A stretch of 64,000 bases of DNA from Knoellia koreensis (lineage in GTDB: Bacteria > Actinomycetota > Actinomycetes > Actinomycetales > Dermatophilaceae), in contig NZ_JABEPQ010000002.1 of the NCBI RefSeq assembly GCF_013041615.1, forward strand, positions 558,001 to 622,000, read 5' to 3'. The translations under genes were made by a program, and so were the position numbers. Below the pieces are notes generated by a model, which saw nothing but the letters and a program-made list of their open reading frames with translations, made no database searches and had not been told where the DNA came from. This document shows positions 1-10,434 of the stretch, piece by piece. Positions within the stretch are counted from its first letter, which is position 1. The number at the start of each line of letters is the position of its first letter.

Positions 1-51
1 CGGTTCGAGGTGAAACGGCGCCGGATCCGGGTGCGTTGTCACCTCGAACCG
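1..51. repeat. inverted repeat at 3' end of fdrA
   Basis: Perfect 12-bp arms (CGGTTCGAGGTG at 1-12 and CACCTCGAACCG at 40-51) around a 27-nt loop that itself holds CCGGATCCGG. It lies inside the fdrA reading frame. The arm sequence resembles the hairpin at 25734-25783. Terminator-like, but no stop codon precedes it in the window. Confidence 0.6.
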
Positions 52-1594
52 GGAGGAGGTCGACGGCTCGACGGGTGGCCTCGGCAGCCGACAGGAACAC
101 CTCGGCGCCCGCGGCAGCCAGCGCCCCAGCCGTGGACGAGATCCCTTGTGGGTCACCGGTGGTCCCCACCAACGCGACGACGACCGGTAGCTCGCGCCCG
201 TCGGACGCCGCCGCCGCCCGAGCAGCACGGATGGCGTCGGCGAGCTCCGGCCCGGGGTCAGGGTGCGCGCCGTGGCCGAGCACCAGGTCGAGCAGCAGCA
301 CCCCGCAGGTCGGGTCGCCCCCCTCTGCCGCGATGCGTTCCATCCGCAGGGTGGGGTCGATCATGGGGTGCGCACGGCCGCGGGTCAGCTCGTCGTCACC
401 AAAGTCGATGACCACATGCCCTTCATCCCGCAGGTCGGGTCCGAGCGCCAGCTCCGGCGACAGCGGGATGTTCGACCGGATCGGGCCCACCCGCTCCCCC
501 GCCACGAGCATCGCCTCGTCGGCGAGCGTGCCGCCGACGAACAGCCCGCGCAGCGACCCGCCGCGCGCCGACTGACTCGGCGAGCCCGACAAGCCCGACG
601 AGCCCGGCGCCTGGTCCGCGTCCGGCGCCTCGGCGTCGATGAGCGGCTTCCAGTGCGGCCACTCCTCGGGTATGCCGTGCCCCAGCTCGGTCAGGGCGCT
701 CGCCACTGCGGTGGTGAGGTCCGGACGACCCGGCCCGAGCGTTGCCCAGTGGACCGGCGTCGCCAGCCCCGCGGCATACCGCTCCAGCGCGGCCAGCACG
801 TCGGGGGCCGGGGGTTTCGAGACGACGAGGATCGCGGTCGTGGCCTCGTCGGCGTCCAGCGCCGCGAGCGCCTGCCGCGTCGAGCGACCGGCGACCTGCG
901 CCGACAGGTCGCGACCGCCCACGCCTAGGCAGTGGCTGACGCCGACGCCGGCCGCGTCGAGCAGCGCCATGACCTCCTGTGCGCCGGTGCCCGATGCCGC
1001 GACGATCCCGATCGGCCCCGGCCGGACGACGTTGGCAAACCCCAAGGCCGCCCCGCCGACGACAGCCGTGCCGCAGTCGGGTCCCATCATCAGCACGCCC
1101 CGACGGGCAGCCGCGTCCTTGAGCGCGACCTCGTCCTCGACCGAGACGTTGTCGGAGAACACCATGACCGACGCGCCCCGGTCGATCGCGTCGAAGGCCT
1201 CCGTGGCTGCGTGCTGGCCCGGCACCGAGACCAGGGCGAGCGTGGCACCGGCCTCCTCGACCGCGCGTCCCAGCGTGCGCGGCGACGACGCCTCTCCAAA
1301 GCCCGCCGCCGAGGACCCGCCCGCCCGCAGCCCGGCCAGCGCGTCCTCCAGTGCCGCCCGGCCGGAGGCGAGGCCGGCGTCGGAGTCAGCTCGGATCGCG
1401 ACGAGCAGGTCGTTGGTGCCGAGGCCGTCGGGGAGGTCGAACCCCATGCCGCGGATCACCTCGAGGTTGAGGTCGGTCGCCATCGCCACCTGCGCCGCCA
1501 CGACCCCGTCGGCTGCCGCCACCTGGCGCGAGACCTGCATCAGGCTCACCGAGTCGTGGTAGCTCCCGGGGCGCACCTCCACCACATCGGTCAC
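1..1594 (-). CDS. fdrA: FdrA-like acyl-CoA synthetase-fold protein (partial, runs off left edge)
   Basis: FdrA/AllF family: succinyl-CoA-synthetase-like fold, a subunit of the oxamate carbamoyltransferase that works with DUF1116 (AllG) and DUF2877 (AllH) proteins in anaerobic allantoin use. I translated 531 codons from a GTG at 1594. Visible features are a Rossmann-type segment with MMGPDCGTAVVGGAGLGF, the IVAASGTGAQEV loop and a C-terminal VGTTGDPQ motif, in family order. The GTG overlaps the TGA of the upstream DUF2877 gene (GTGA), so the two are translationally coupled. No stop is reached before base 1. The last 20 codons are odd: they read through a 12-bp-armed inverted repeat (1-51) and lose family resemblance. 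The expected DUF1116 partner would lie left of the window. Family call is firm; the substrate here is inferred. Confidence 0.85.
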   Translation of the reverse strand, partial: MTDVVEVRPGSYHDSVSLMQVSRQVAAADGVVAAQVAMATDLNLEVIRGMGFDLPDGLGTNDLLVAIRADSDAGLASGRAALEDALAGLRAGGSSAAGFGEASSPRTLGRAVEEAGATLALVSVPGQHAATEAFDAIDRGASVMVFSDNVSVEDEVALKDAAARRGVLMMGPDCGTAVVGGAALGFANVVRPGPIGIVAASGTGAQEVMALLDAAGVGVSHCLGVGGRDLSAQVAGRSTRQALAALDADEATTAILVVSKPPAPDVLAALERYAAGLATPVHWATLGPGRPDLTTAVASALTELGHGIPEEWPHWKPLIDAEAPDADQAPGSSGLSGSPSQSARGGSLRGLFVGGTLADEAMLVAGERVGPIRSNIPLSPELALGPDLRDEGHVVIDFGDDELTRGRAHPMIDPTLRMERIAAEGGDPTCGVLLLDLVLGHGAHPDPGPELADAIRAARAAAASDGRELPVVVALVGTTGDPQGISSTAGALAAAGAEVFLSAAEATRRAVDLLPVRGDNAPGSGAVSPRT

Positions 1595-2412
1595 GGGTGT
1601 GCTCCTTCCAGGGCGGTCACGGGCCGTGCGGGATCGGCGCCCCCGCCGGCGTCGAGGGCGGCGGTGAACCCGGCCAGCAGGTCGGTGCCCGAGGTGTGCC
1701 CGATCGCGCGCACCTCGTCGACGGCCCGGACCGCGAGCGCGCGGTCACCGGCCGCGAGGGCGCGGGCGAGGCGCACGACGGGTGGCACGGCATACCCCTG
1801 CGACGCCTCGGTGAGCAGCGACGCGGACAGGGACGTCGTCGCCGCCAGCCACGGCCGCACGGCCCGCCACAGCACCTCCGCCTCGGCCAGTCGTCCGCGC
1901 AGCCGCAGCCCCAGGAGGATGCCGCAGAGCACGTCGTCCCCGCTGGGCGTGAGTCCCCCTCCGGCCCCGACGAGCACGCTCACCCGGCCGTCGACCTCGC
2001 CACCCGAGAGCAGGGCGTCGACCAGCACCCCGGCCGCCTTTCGCCACGGACCGGCAGCCGCGAAATCCGTTGCCACCGTTGACAAGTGGGCGGTCGAGGG
2101 CACGCGCGCGGGCCGCCACGTCCGCCCCCCGCGCACCGTGACACCGGGCAGCTCGACGAGGCCCCGACCGACCCCGAGGTGGTCGCCGGGTTGCACGCCC
2201 CAGCCCACGACGCGCGCTGGCTGGGCGAGCACGACGGCGGTCGGCAGGCGCAACGCATCCCTCGCCACCACGGGCAGGACGCGGTCAGCCACGAGCAGGT
2301 AGACGGCGGCGGGAAACGCCCCGAGGACGCGGGCCGGCACCGGCTCGGGGGCGCCAACCAGGTCGGCCGAACGCTGCGACACGGCAGCCGGCCACACCGT
2401 CGACGCTGGCAC
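1591..2412 (-). CDS. DUF2877 protein, AllH-like carbamoyltransferase subunit
   Basis: 273 residues. The GLTPSGDDVLCG motif near residue 155 is the hallmark of DUF2877 (YlbF/AllH), whose E. coli member is a subunit of oxamate carbamoyltransferase, which converts oxalurate and phosphate to oxamate and carbamoyl phosphate. It sits directly upstream of the FdrA-like gene with a 4-nt GTGA overlap, as expected for subunits of one complex. It is transcribed divergently from the PucR-type regulator at 2478, across a 65-nt gap that must hold both promoters. Given the carbamate kinase and ring-opening amidohydrolase 28 kb away, the natural substrate may not be oxalurate; that is inference. Confidence 0.82.
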   Translation of the reverse strand: MPASTVWPAAVSQRSADLVGAPEPVPARVLGAFPAAVYLLVADRVLPVVARDALRLPTAVVLAQPARVVGWGVQPGDHLGVGRGLVELPGVTVRGGRTWRPARVPSTAHLSTVATDFAAAGPWRKAAGVLVDALLSGGEVDGRVSVLVGAGGGLTPSGDDVLCGILLGLRLRGRLAEAEVLWRAVRPWLAATTSLSASLLTEASQGYAVPPVVRLARALAAGDRALAVRAVDEVRAIGHTSGTDLLAGFTAALDAGGGADPARPVTALEGAHP

Positions 2413-2477
2413 GGGCGACCTCCGCGGGTTGGGTTGACCGACGGTGCGACGCTACCCAGTGCGATTACAGTCCCCTC

Positions 2478-4172
2478 ATGGTGAATGTTGCCAACGATCC
2501 AGCCCTGCGTGACGCGGAGTTGCCATCGGTGGCGCCCGCGTCCGCCGCCCGCGAGCTCGTCGCCGGGCTGCCGCTGCACCGCCTCCTCGAGCTCCCCTCC
2601 CTCGCCTCCGCGGAGGTGCTCGGCGACACCGATGTCGTGGTCACCCGCGCGTCGTCCGACGACCGGTCGGGTATGCCGCGTGCGCACCACCTCGTGTGCG
2701 TGGACGCCGCGTCGGTCGAGCCGGCGCGCTCCGGCGAGGTCATCGCGCGGCTGGCCGAGGAGGGCGCGGCCGCCGTGGTGCTGGCAGGTGGCGCACCGGT
2801 CACGGCGACGCGCCGCAAGGCGTTGCGCGCGGCCGCTGGGGCCACCGGGGTGGCCGTCGTCGTCACGGACTCCGCCGCCGCCGTGGTCGTGACCGAGGCG
2901 CTGGGTGCGCTGCTCGACCAGCAGGCCGGCATCCTCGCGAGGGTCGACGAGGCACACCAGATCCTGGTCGACATCGTCCTCGCCGGGGGTGGCCTGGAGG
3001 ACCTGTGCGGGAGGCTGGCCGAGTTCCTGGGCGGCGCCACCATGGTCACGTCGACGGACGGGCGCGTCCTGGCCGAGGCCGGGTCGGGGGCGGCGCTGGA
3101 GGCCGCGCACGCGCTGGACTGCTTCGACCGGACGGGCCGGCTCATCACCGAGCACGAGCGCGTGGGCATCCGGCCGGCCGGGGCGCGTGACGCCGGGCGG
3201 GCACTCGTGCGGATCGTGGCCGGACAGCTCAACCACGGGCTGCTCGTGGCGTTCGTGCCGGACCGTGACCTCACCGCCGACGACGTGCACCTGCTCGAAC
3301 GCGCAGCCACGGTGGCTGCGCTCGCCATCACCAAGGAGCAGGCCGTCTCCGCGGTGGAGAGCAAGTACCGCGCGGAGTTCCTGCGCGACGCGCTGGCCGG
3401 GCGGGCCGGTGCACCGCCGGAGGCGATCCTGCACGCCGCAGCACTCGGGTGGGACATCGACCGGCGGCTGGTCGTGGTCGTGGCCGAGACCGACGAGGAC
3501 GACGAGCACACGACGCGGACGAGCGAGGAGGTCACCGAGCTGCAGCAACGGTTCTCGCGCGCGTGGAACCAGGCGATGGCGGTGCGCGACCCGCGTGCGC
3601 CGGTCATGGGCTTCAGCCAGGAGGTGGTGGCCCTCTTCGCGGTCGCCGACGATGCCGACACCGACGCCGTGATGCGACAGGTGGGTGACGTCGTGCGGGT
3701 CGTGCGCGGTGACGGCGGCGGCGGACGACGCACCTTCTCCACCGGCGTCTCCCGGCCGATCGACTCGGTGGCCGACCTGCCCCGGGCCTACGACGAGGCG
3801 CTCAGCGCTGTCGGTGTCGGCCGGCAGCTGCACGGTGACTCGGCGCTGACCCATTTCGACGGACTTGGCATCTTCCGGTTGCTGGCACTGGTGCCCGACA
3901 GCACCGACCTGCGCCGGTTCGTGCAGGAGTCACTCGGTCCGCTCGCGGACGACGACGTCGCCGAGAACGCCGACCTGCGCAACACGCTGTCGATCCTCAT
4001 CGACACCAACATGAACGTCGCCGAGACCGCGCGAATCCTGTTCTTCCACTACAACACCCTGCGCTACCGCATCGCCAAGCTGGAGCGGATGCTCGGGCCC
4101 TTCACGACCGACCCACAACTGCGGCTCAAGCTGGCCCTGGCGCTCAAGGTCCACCAGATGCGCGGCATCTGA
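2478..4172 (+). CDS. pucR: PucR-family transcriptional regulator
   Basis: 564 residues, typical for full-length PucR. The N-terminal third matches the purine catabolism regulatory domain (LASAEVLGDTDVVV and the following region). A GAF-like middle part follows, and the C-terminus is a PucR-type helix-turn-helix with MNVAETARILFFHYNTLRYR. Such proteins control purine, pyrimidine and allantoin catabolic genes in response to pathway metabolites. The gene lies between the DUF2877/FdrA pair (divergent) and the permease-molybdenum hydroxylase operon (same strand), so it is the natural candidate regulator of both. Start ATG at 2478 has a weak Shine-Dalgarno; no better start is visible. Confidence 0.9.
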   Translation: MVNVANDPALRDAELPSVAPASAARELVAGLPLHRLLELPSLASAEVLGDTDVVVTRASSDDRSGMPRAHHLVCVDAASVEPARSGEVIARLAEEGAAAVVLAGGAPVTATRRKALRAAAGATGVAVVVTDSAAAVVVTEALGALLDQQAGILARVDEAHQILVDIVLAGGGLEDLCGRLAEFLGGATMVTSTDGRVLAEAGSGAALEAAHALDCFDRTGRLITEHERVGIRPAGARDAGRALVRIVAGQLNHGLLVAFVPDRDLTADDVHLLERAATVAALAITKEQAVSAVESKYRAEFLRDALAGRAGAPPEAILHAAALGWDIDRRLVVVVAETDEDDEHTTRTSEEVTELQQRFSRAWNQAMAVRDPRAPVMGFSQEVVALFAVADDADTDAVMRQVGDVVRVVRGDGGGGRRTFSTGVSRPIDSVADLPRAYDEALSAVGVGRQLHGDSALTHFDGLGIFRLLALVPDSTDLRRFVQESLGPLADDDVAENADLRNTLSILIDTNMNVAETARILFFHYNTLRYRIAKLERMLGPFTTDPQLRLKLALALKVHQMRGI

Positions 4173-4337
4173 GGTCGCCTCCCCACTCGTTGCCGACCAC
4201 CCGGCAGATGCACGCCCCGGCCGCCAGAGACGCCGACCCACCGGCAACAGGTGCAGCGGGGCGCGGGAGCGAGCACGCGGCATACCTGCGTCTCGTGCCG
4301 CAAGGCACGTCTGTCGACACGACATGCCGGGCCCGAT

Positions 4338-4356
4338 AGCAACAATTGCCCAATGC
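4338..4356 (-). promoter_or_regulatory. candidate operator shared with the carbamate kinase operon
   Basis: Read on the minus strand this is GCATTGGGCAATTGTTGCT, about 90 nt before the permease start. A closely similar string, GCATTGGGCATTGCTTGCC, lies about 80 nt before the carbamate kinase start (29737-29755). The core ATTGGGCAAT is an imperfect palindrome. The two operons are functionally linked, so a common regulator such as PucR is plausible. The orientation relative to the gene differs between the two sites. The rest of the 273-nt gap before the permease shows only a GTATGCCG copy (4279) and no other clear feature. Confidence 0.4.
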
Positions 4357-4445
4357 ACCGGGGCGGGAGGCCGCTAGGTTGCGCGTATCGAGCAGGGCTG
4401 AGCCGCGCCACCCCCTGACTGCGCGGCCGTGACGAAGGAGTCCGC

Positions 4446-5957
4446 ATGAGCTTGGGCCTGGGTTGGAAGCTGCACGGCGACGGCAACCTCGCCGGACCGG
4501 ACGACGTCGTCGCTCCCGACGAGCGGCTCGGGTGGGGCAAGACCGTCGGGCTGGGCGCGCAGCACGTGGTGGCGATGTTCGGGGCGACCTTCGTCTTCCC
4601 CCTGATCATGGGTCTGAACCCGCAGCTCGCGATCATGATGAGCGGGATCGCGACGATCGTCTTCCTGCTCATCGTGTCGGGTCGCGTCCCGAGCTACCTC
4701 GGCACGTCGGCGGCGTTCGTCGGTGGTGTCGCGGCGATCCGCGCCCAGGGTGGCGACTCCAAGGAGGTCACCGGGGCGATCCTGGTCGCCGGACTGGTGC
4801 TTGCCGTCATCGGTCTGCTCGTGCACTTCCTCGGCTCCGGTCTGCTGCACAAGATCCTGCCCGCCTCGGTGACCGGTGCCGTGGTCATGCTCATCGGGTT
4901 CAACCTGGCGCCAGTGGTGGCCGGGATCTACTGGCCCCAGGACCAGTGGGTCGCCCTGGCCGTCATGATCTTCACGATCATCTTCGCCGTGGCCTTCAAG
5001 GGATTCATCGGTCGTATCGCCGTCTTCCTTGCCCTCATCTTCGGCACGGCCCTGTCGTGGTTCCTCGACAAGACGACGGGGCAGATCAACTCGGTCCTCG
5101 GCGGAGCGACCAAGGCGACAGACCACTTCCGCACCGACTTCTCGTCGCTGACCTGCTCGGCCGGGGAGAAGCTCGCCAATGGGTCGCTGTGCCCCTCCTG
5201 GATCGGCTTCCCGTCCAAGACCATGATCGCGGCGGACGGCAAGGAGGTTGTGGGCTGGCACACGCCAAGCTTCTCGATGGCCGCCATCCTGCTCGTGCTG
5301 CCCGCCGTCATTGCGCTCATCGCCGAGAACACCGGGCACGTGAAGGCGGTCGCCGAGATGACCCGGCACGATCTCGACCCCTACATGGGCAAGGCCATTG
5401 CCGCCGACGGCATCGGCACCGCCCTCGCCTCGTCCGTGGGTGGGTCGCCGACGACGACGTATGCCGAGAACATCGGCGTGATGGCCGCCACCAGGGTCTA
5501 CTCCACCGCGGCCTATTACGTGGCTGCGCTCGTGGCGATCCTGTTCGGCCTCTCCCCCAAGTTCGGCGCGCTGGTCTCGTCGGTGCCCGGCGGTGTGCTC
5601 GGCGGGATCACCGTGGTGCTCTACGGCATGATCGGCCTGCTCGGCGCCAAGATCTGGAAGGAGAACGGCGTCGACTTCGGCAACCCGATCAACCTCGTGC
5701 CGCTCGCCGCGGGCATCATCATGGGCATCGGCAACGTGTCGCTGAAGTTCTCCGACAACTTCTCGCTCTCCGGCATCGCGCTCGGCACGATCGTCGCGAT
5801 CGCCGGGTACCACCTTGCCAAGGCGGTGGCTCCGCGCGAGCTGCGCGACCGAGCGAACGCGCCCGGTGGGGCCGCCATCACCGTCGGCGGCCGGGAGACC
5901 TATGGCGACAGCGACGGCGTGGACGACCTCTACCAGGACGACCGACGGAACCGGTGA
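4446..5957 (+). CDS. NCS2 uracil/xanthine permease
   Basis: 503 residues, hydrophobic throughout, consistent with the 14-segment UraA-type NCS2 fold. QHVVAMFGATFVFPL near residue 38, the SGRVPSYLGTSAAF segment and the AENIGVMAATRVYS motif with PGGVLGG downstream are NCS2 signatures. These proteins import uracil or xanthine by proton symport. Residues 208-260 form a longer than usual, partly polar loop. It is the first gene of an apparent operon; the FAD subunit of the molybdenum hydroxylase starts 19 nt after its stop. Context favours a nucleobase substrate; uracil versus xanthine cannot be decided from sequence alone. An AGGAG-type ribosome site precedes the ATG. Confidence 0.9.
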   Translation: MSLGLGWKLHGDGNLAGPDDVVAPDERLGWGKTVGLGAQHVVAMFGATFVFPLIMGLNPQLAIMMSGIATIVFLLIVSGRVPSYLGTSAAFVGGVAAIRAQGGDSKEVTGAILVAGLVLAVIGLLVHFLGSGLLHKILPASVTGAVVMLIGFNLAPVVAGIYWPQDQWVALAVMIFTIIFAVAFKGFIGRIAVFLALIFGTALSWFLDKTTGQINSVLGGATKATDHFRTDFSSLTCSAGEKLANGSLCPSWIGFPSKTMIAADGKEVVGWHTPSFSMAAILLVLPAVIALIAENTGHVKAVAEMTRHDLDPYMGKAIAADGIGTALASSVGGSPTTTYAENIGVMAATRVYSTAAYYVAALVAILFGLSPKFGALVSSVPGGVLGGITVVLYGMIGLLGAKIWKENGVDFGNPINLVPLAAGIIMGIGNVSLKFSDNFSLSGIALGTIVAIAGYHLAKAVAPRELRDRANAPGGAAITVGGRETYGDSDGVDDLYQDDRRNR

Positions 5958-5976
5958 GCCGGGGCAGGATGGTTGC

Positions 5977-6833
5977 ATGAAGCCGGCTCCCTTCGTCCAC
6001 CATGCGCCGCGGTCGGTCGACGAGGCCGTCGCGGTGCTGGGCGAGGTCGGCCACGACGGCAAGGTGCTCGCCGGCGGCCAGAGCCTCGTGCCGATCCTCA
6101 ACATGCGGCTCGCGTCGCCGGGTCATCTCGTCGACATCAACCAGGTGGCCGGGCTCGACACGGTGGTGGTCGACGACGCCACCGTGCGGGTGGGTGCGCT
6201 GGTGCGGCACACGGGTCTGGAGCGTCACGAGGGGGCGTATGCCGCCTTGCCGCTGCTGCGCCAGGCTCTCGCCCACGTTGCCCACCCCGTGATCCGCAAC
6301 CGCGGCACCACGGTCGGGTCGATCGCGCATGCCGACGCCGCCGGTGAGATGCCGACGATCCTGGCGATGTGTGACGGCGTGGTCGAGGCTGTCGGCCCGG
6401 CCGGGCCGCGCGAGATCCCTTGGGCTGACTTCTTTCTCGGACCGTTGGAGACGTCGCTGGCCGAGGACGAGCTGGCGACCGGCGTACGGTTCCCGCGGTT
6501 CGCTCGCGGCACGGGCACCGCCTTCCTCGAGCGCGCCCGCCGGCACGGTGACTACGCCCTGGCCGGCGTCGGGGCGGCGGTGACCGTGACCGGCGGCGTG
6601 GTGAGCGGGGTGCGGCTGGGCTTCGTCTCGGTCACCGACGTCCCTTCCGTCCTCGACCTCACTGATGCGTATGCCGGTCAGGAGCCTTCCGCGGTCGACT
6701 GGGCTTCCAGCGCGGACGCCGTCGCTGACGCGGTGTCGCCGGAGGACGACATCCACGCCACCGCGGCATACCGGCGCATGCTGGCGGTCGAGCTGGCCCG
6801 CCTGGCCCTCACCGAGGCCGCCGGGAGGGCAGC

Positions 6834-6837
<4 letters not shown>
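5977..6837 (+). CDS. molybdenum hydroxylase FAD-binding subunit (CoxM/XdhB-like)
   Basis: 286 residues, the usual size for the medium subunit of xanthine dehydrogenase/CO dehydrogenase-type enzymes. The FAD-contacting motifs AGGQSLVPILNMRLASP (from about residue 31) and IRNRGTTVGSIAHADAAGE (about 107-125) are both present. It transfers electrons from the 2Fe-2S subunit to an acceptor. I chose the ATG at 5977 because longer readings run into the permease gene. It overlaps the next gene by ATGA, the standard M-S-L arrangement. Substrate specificity lies in the large subunit. Confidence 0.92.
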
Positions 6838-7336
<499 letters not shown>

Positions 7337-7340
<4 letters not shown>

Positions 7341-9781
7341 CGACAAGCATGTTCGGTGCGCCCGTCGCCCGTCGCGAAGACCCCCGCCTCGTCACGGGCA
7401 ACGGTCGGTTCCTCGACGACCTGGGCCACGACGCGCTTGCGGCCGCGTTCGTCCGCAGCCCGCACGCGCATGCCCGCATCGTCGACATCGACGTCACCGA
7501 CGCCCTCGACGTCGACGGACTCGTCGGCATCTGGACGCACGAGGACCTGCCCGGCCGGGTCGGCGAGCCGTTGCCGCTGCTCATCCCCCACCCCACGCTC
7601 ACCCACGGCCGCACGGCATACGCACTCGCCAAGGACGAGGTCAACCACGTCGGTGAGCCGATCGTCCTCGTCATCGCCCGCGACCGCTACGTCGCCGAGG
7701 ACGTTGCGCAACTGATCCGAGTCGAGTACGACTTCCTCACCCCGGTTGTGGGCATCGAAATGGCCAGGGACGCAACGGATCTCGTGCACGACGACGTCCC
7801 GGACAACGTCTCCGCACACATGTTCCAGGAGGTCGGCGACGTCGACGCCGCCATGGCTGCCGCACCGCGCACCCTCGAGCTCGACCTGTCGATCGAGCGC
7901 AGTGCGTGCATGCCGATGGAGGGCAAGGGCGTCTACGCCCGGTGGGACGACGAGAATGGCGAGCTGCGGCTCTACTCCTCCACCCAGACCTCCACCGGCG
8001 TGCGAGCGGCCGTCGCCGCCAAGCTCGACCTGCCCCTCGCCAAGGTCGAGTGCATCGCGCCCGACGTGGGTGGCGGGTTCGGGGTCAAGATCAACCACCC
8101 GTGGCCCGAGGAGGTCCTGATCCCTTGGGCCGCAAGGCTTCTCGACCAGCCGGTCAAGTGGGTCGAGGACCGTCGCGAGCACTTCACGTCCAGCGCGCAC
8201 GAGCGCGGCCAGCTCCAGACCGTCAAGGTCGGCTTCGACGACGAGGGTCGCATCCTGGCGCTCGACGTGAAGCTCTGGCACGACAACGGCGCCTACACGC
8301 CCTACGGCATCATCGTCCCTATCATCACCTCGACCCAGCTGCTCGGCCCCTACAAGCCGGGCGCCTACCGCGTCGAGTTCTGGTCGCTCTACACCAACAC
8401 CGTCCTCGTCACGCCCTACCGGGGTGCCGGCCGGCCGCAGGGCTGTTTCGCCATGGAGCGCACCGTCGACGCGATCGCCGACGAGCTCGGCCTCGACCGC
8501 ACGGAGGTGCGCAGCCGCAACTTCATCCTCCCCAGCGAGATGCCCTACGACCACGGACTGCTCTTCCAGGACGGCCGACCGTTGCGTTACGACTCCGGCG
8601 ACTTCCCCGCGAGCCTGGACAAGCTCAAGGCACTCGTGGGCTGGGACGACTTCGCGGCCTACCGGGCCGAGGCGGAGGCAGCCGGGCGCAAGGTCGGGCT
8701 CGGCATCGGTTGCTACGTCGAGGGCACCGGCGTCGGGCCCTACGAGGGCGGCCACATCCAGGTCGAGACGAGCGGCCGCGTCAACGTCTCGACCGGCCTC
8801 ACCTCACAGGGGCAGGGGCACGAGACGGTGTTCGCCCAGATCGTGGCGAACGAGCTCGGGGTGCCCATCGAGGACGTCCACGTCACCACGGGTGACACGA
8901 GACGGATGCCGTATGCCGTGGGAACGTTCGCCTCGCGTGCCGCCGTGATGAGCGGCAACGCGATCGCCCTCGCCGCGCGCACCGTCCGGGCCAAGGCACT
9001 GCGGATCGCGGCCGACGCGCTCGAGGTCAGCGCCGACGACCTCGAGATCGTCGACGGCGACATCCGGGTCAAGGGCGCACCCGGCACCCACATGTCGCTC
9101 GGCACCGTGTCGGTGATGTCCAACCCGCTGCGCTACGCGTTCGACGAGGCCGCCAAGGCCGCGACGCAGTTCGCCGGCAGCAACGACCCCTCCAAGCCAC
9201 CTGTGGCCGACGACGACGAACCCGGCCTGGAGGGCAAGGACTTCTACTCCCCCACGCAGGCGACCTTCGCCAACGGCATGCACGCCGCGATCGTCGAGAC
9301 CGACCCGGTGACGGCCGAGATCCGCATCCTGCGCTACTGCGTGGTCCACGACTGCGGGCCGATGATCAACCCGATGATCGTCGAGGGGCAGGTCCACGGA
9401 GGCGTCGCGCAGGGCGTGGGAGGGGCCCTCTACGAGCGGATGGTCTACGACGAGTCGGGCCAGCTGCTCAACGCGTCGTTCATGGACTTCCTGATGCCCT
9501 ACGCCTCCGAGGTGCCGGTGATCGAGACCGACCACCTCGAGACGCCATCGCCGCTGAACCCGTTGGGAATCAAAGGCGCCGGCGAGGCCGGGTGCATCCC
9601 CGTCAGTGCCGTCATCGCCTCCGCCATCGAGGACGCCGAGGGCTTCCCGATCCGCTCGATGCCCATCTCGCCGGTCGAGCTGTGGGAGCTGCGCCAGCGG
9701 CACGCGGCCGGTGACTGGCCCTCCCTCCGGCGCCCGCGGCATACCTCGTCATCACCCACCGACACCCAGGAGGACCGGTGA
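7337..9781 (+). CDS. molybdenum hydroxylase large (molybdopterin) subunit
   Basis: 814 residues, full length for the CoxL/XdhC-type large subunit. Mo-cofactor contacts typical of the family are visible: DVGGGFGVK (about 250), the active-site loop PYRGAGRPQG (about 359), GQGHETVFAQI, and GIKGAGEAGCIP near the end with the conserved Glu. The loop is the 'form II' type (xYRGAGR), not the AYxCSFR loop of true CO dehydrogenase, so this is a hydroxylase of a heterocycle or aldehyde. The permease and the ring-opening amidohydrolase elsewhere in the window make uracil/thymine dehydrogenase (product barbiturate) my preferred reading; xanthine dehydrogenase is the alternative. Overlaps the next gene by GTGA. 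Confidence 0.9.
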
Positions 9782-10434
9782 AGATCTCCGGCACGGCTGC
9801 CCTCAAGGCCGACCCGCAACAGGTCTACGACGCCTTCCACGACCCCGAGGTGCTGGCCCGCACGCTCCCCGGCTGCGAGACGCTGACCGACACGGGGGCG
9901 GGCACCTACGCGATGACCGTCACGGCGGGCGTCGCGGCCATCAAGGGCACGTACGACGGCACGGTCGCGCTGCTCGACCCGCAGCCGCCGAACCAGTTCC
10001 GGCTCAAGGCGCGCGGTGCCGGTGGGCCGGGCACCGTCGACGCCGATGTCCTGGTGCGGCTCGCGCCGGGCGCGGGTGGCGGCACCGACCTGTCCTACGA
10101 CGCCGACGCGGTCGTGGGCGGTGTGATCGGTGGCGTCGGGCAGCGGATGCTCACCGGGGTGACCCGCAAGATGGCCGGGCAGTTCTTCGCCGCCGTCGAC
10201 GACGACATCGCGGGGGTGCGCCCAGTCGCCGACAAGAAGCCGACGAAGCCCGCGGGCTCCTACATCAGCCCCGGCGTCTACGTCGAGGAGAGCCCCACGG
10301 ACGTGCGGCCCATCAACTCGGTCGGCACGTCGACTGCCTCCCGTGGACCGCACGACTTCCGTCGCGGCGTGCTCACGGGCGGGGCGGTCGCCCTGGCCGG
10401 GGTTATCGTGGGATGGGCGATCGGAGGCCGATAG
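9778..10434 (+). CDS. CoxG-like SRPBCC protein with C-terminal membrane anchor
   Basis: 218 residues starting at a GTG that overlaps the stop of the large subunit. Residues 1-145 match CoxG (carbon monoxide dehydrogenase subunit G, SRPBCC fold): MKISGTAAL, LPGCETLTD and GQRMLTGVTRKMAGQFF. CoxG proteins help recruit or mature molybdenum hydroxylases at the membrane. Residues about 197-216 are a hydrophobic segment that could anchor it. Between them, residues about 161-188 (YISPGVYVEE ... RPINSVGTSTA) are unlike the rest and closely resemble the N-terminal arm of contractile phage tail sheath proteins; see findings. The amidohydrolase gene follows immediately. Confidence 0.85.
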   Translation: MKISGTAALKADPQQVYDAFHDPEVLARTLPGCETLTDTGAGTYAMTVTAGVAAIKGTYDGTVALLDPQPPNQFRLKARGAGGPGTVDADVLVRLAPGAGGGTDLSYDADAVVGGVIGGVGQRMLTGVTRKMAGQFFAAVDDDIAGVRPVADKKPTKPAGSYISPGVYVEESPTDVRPINSVGTSTASRGPHDFRRGVLTGGAVALAGVIVGWAIGGR

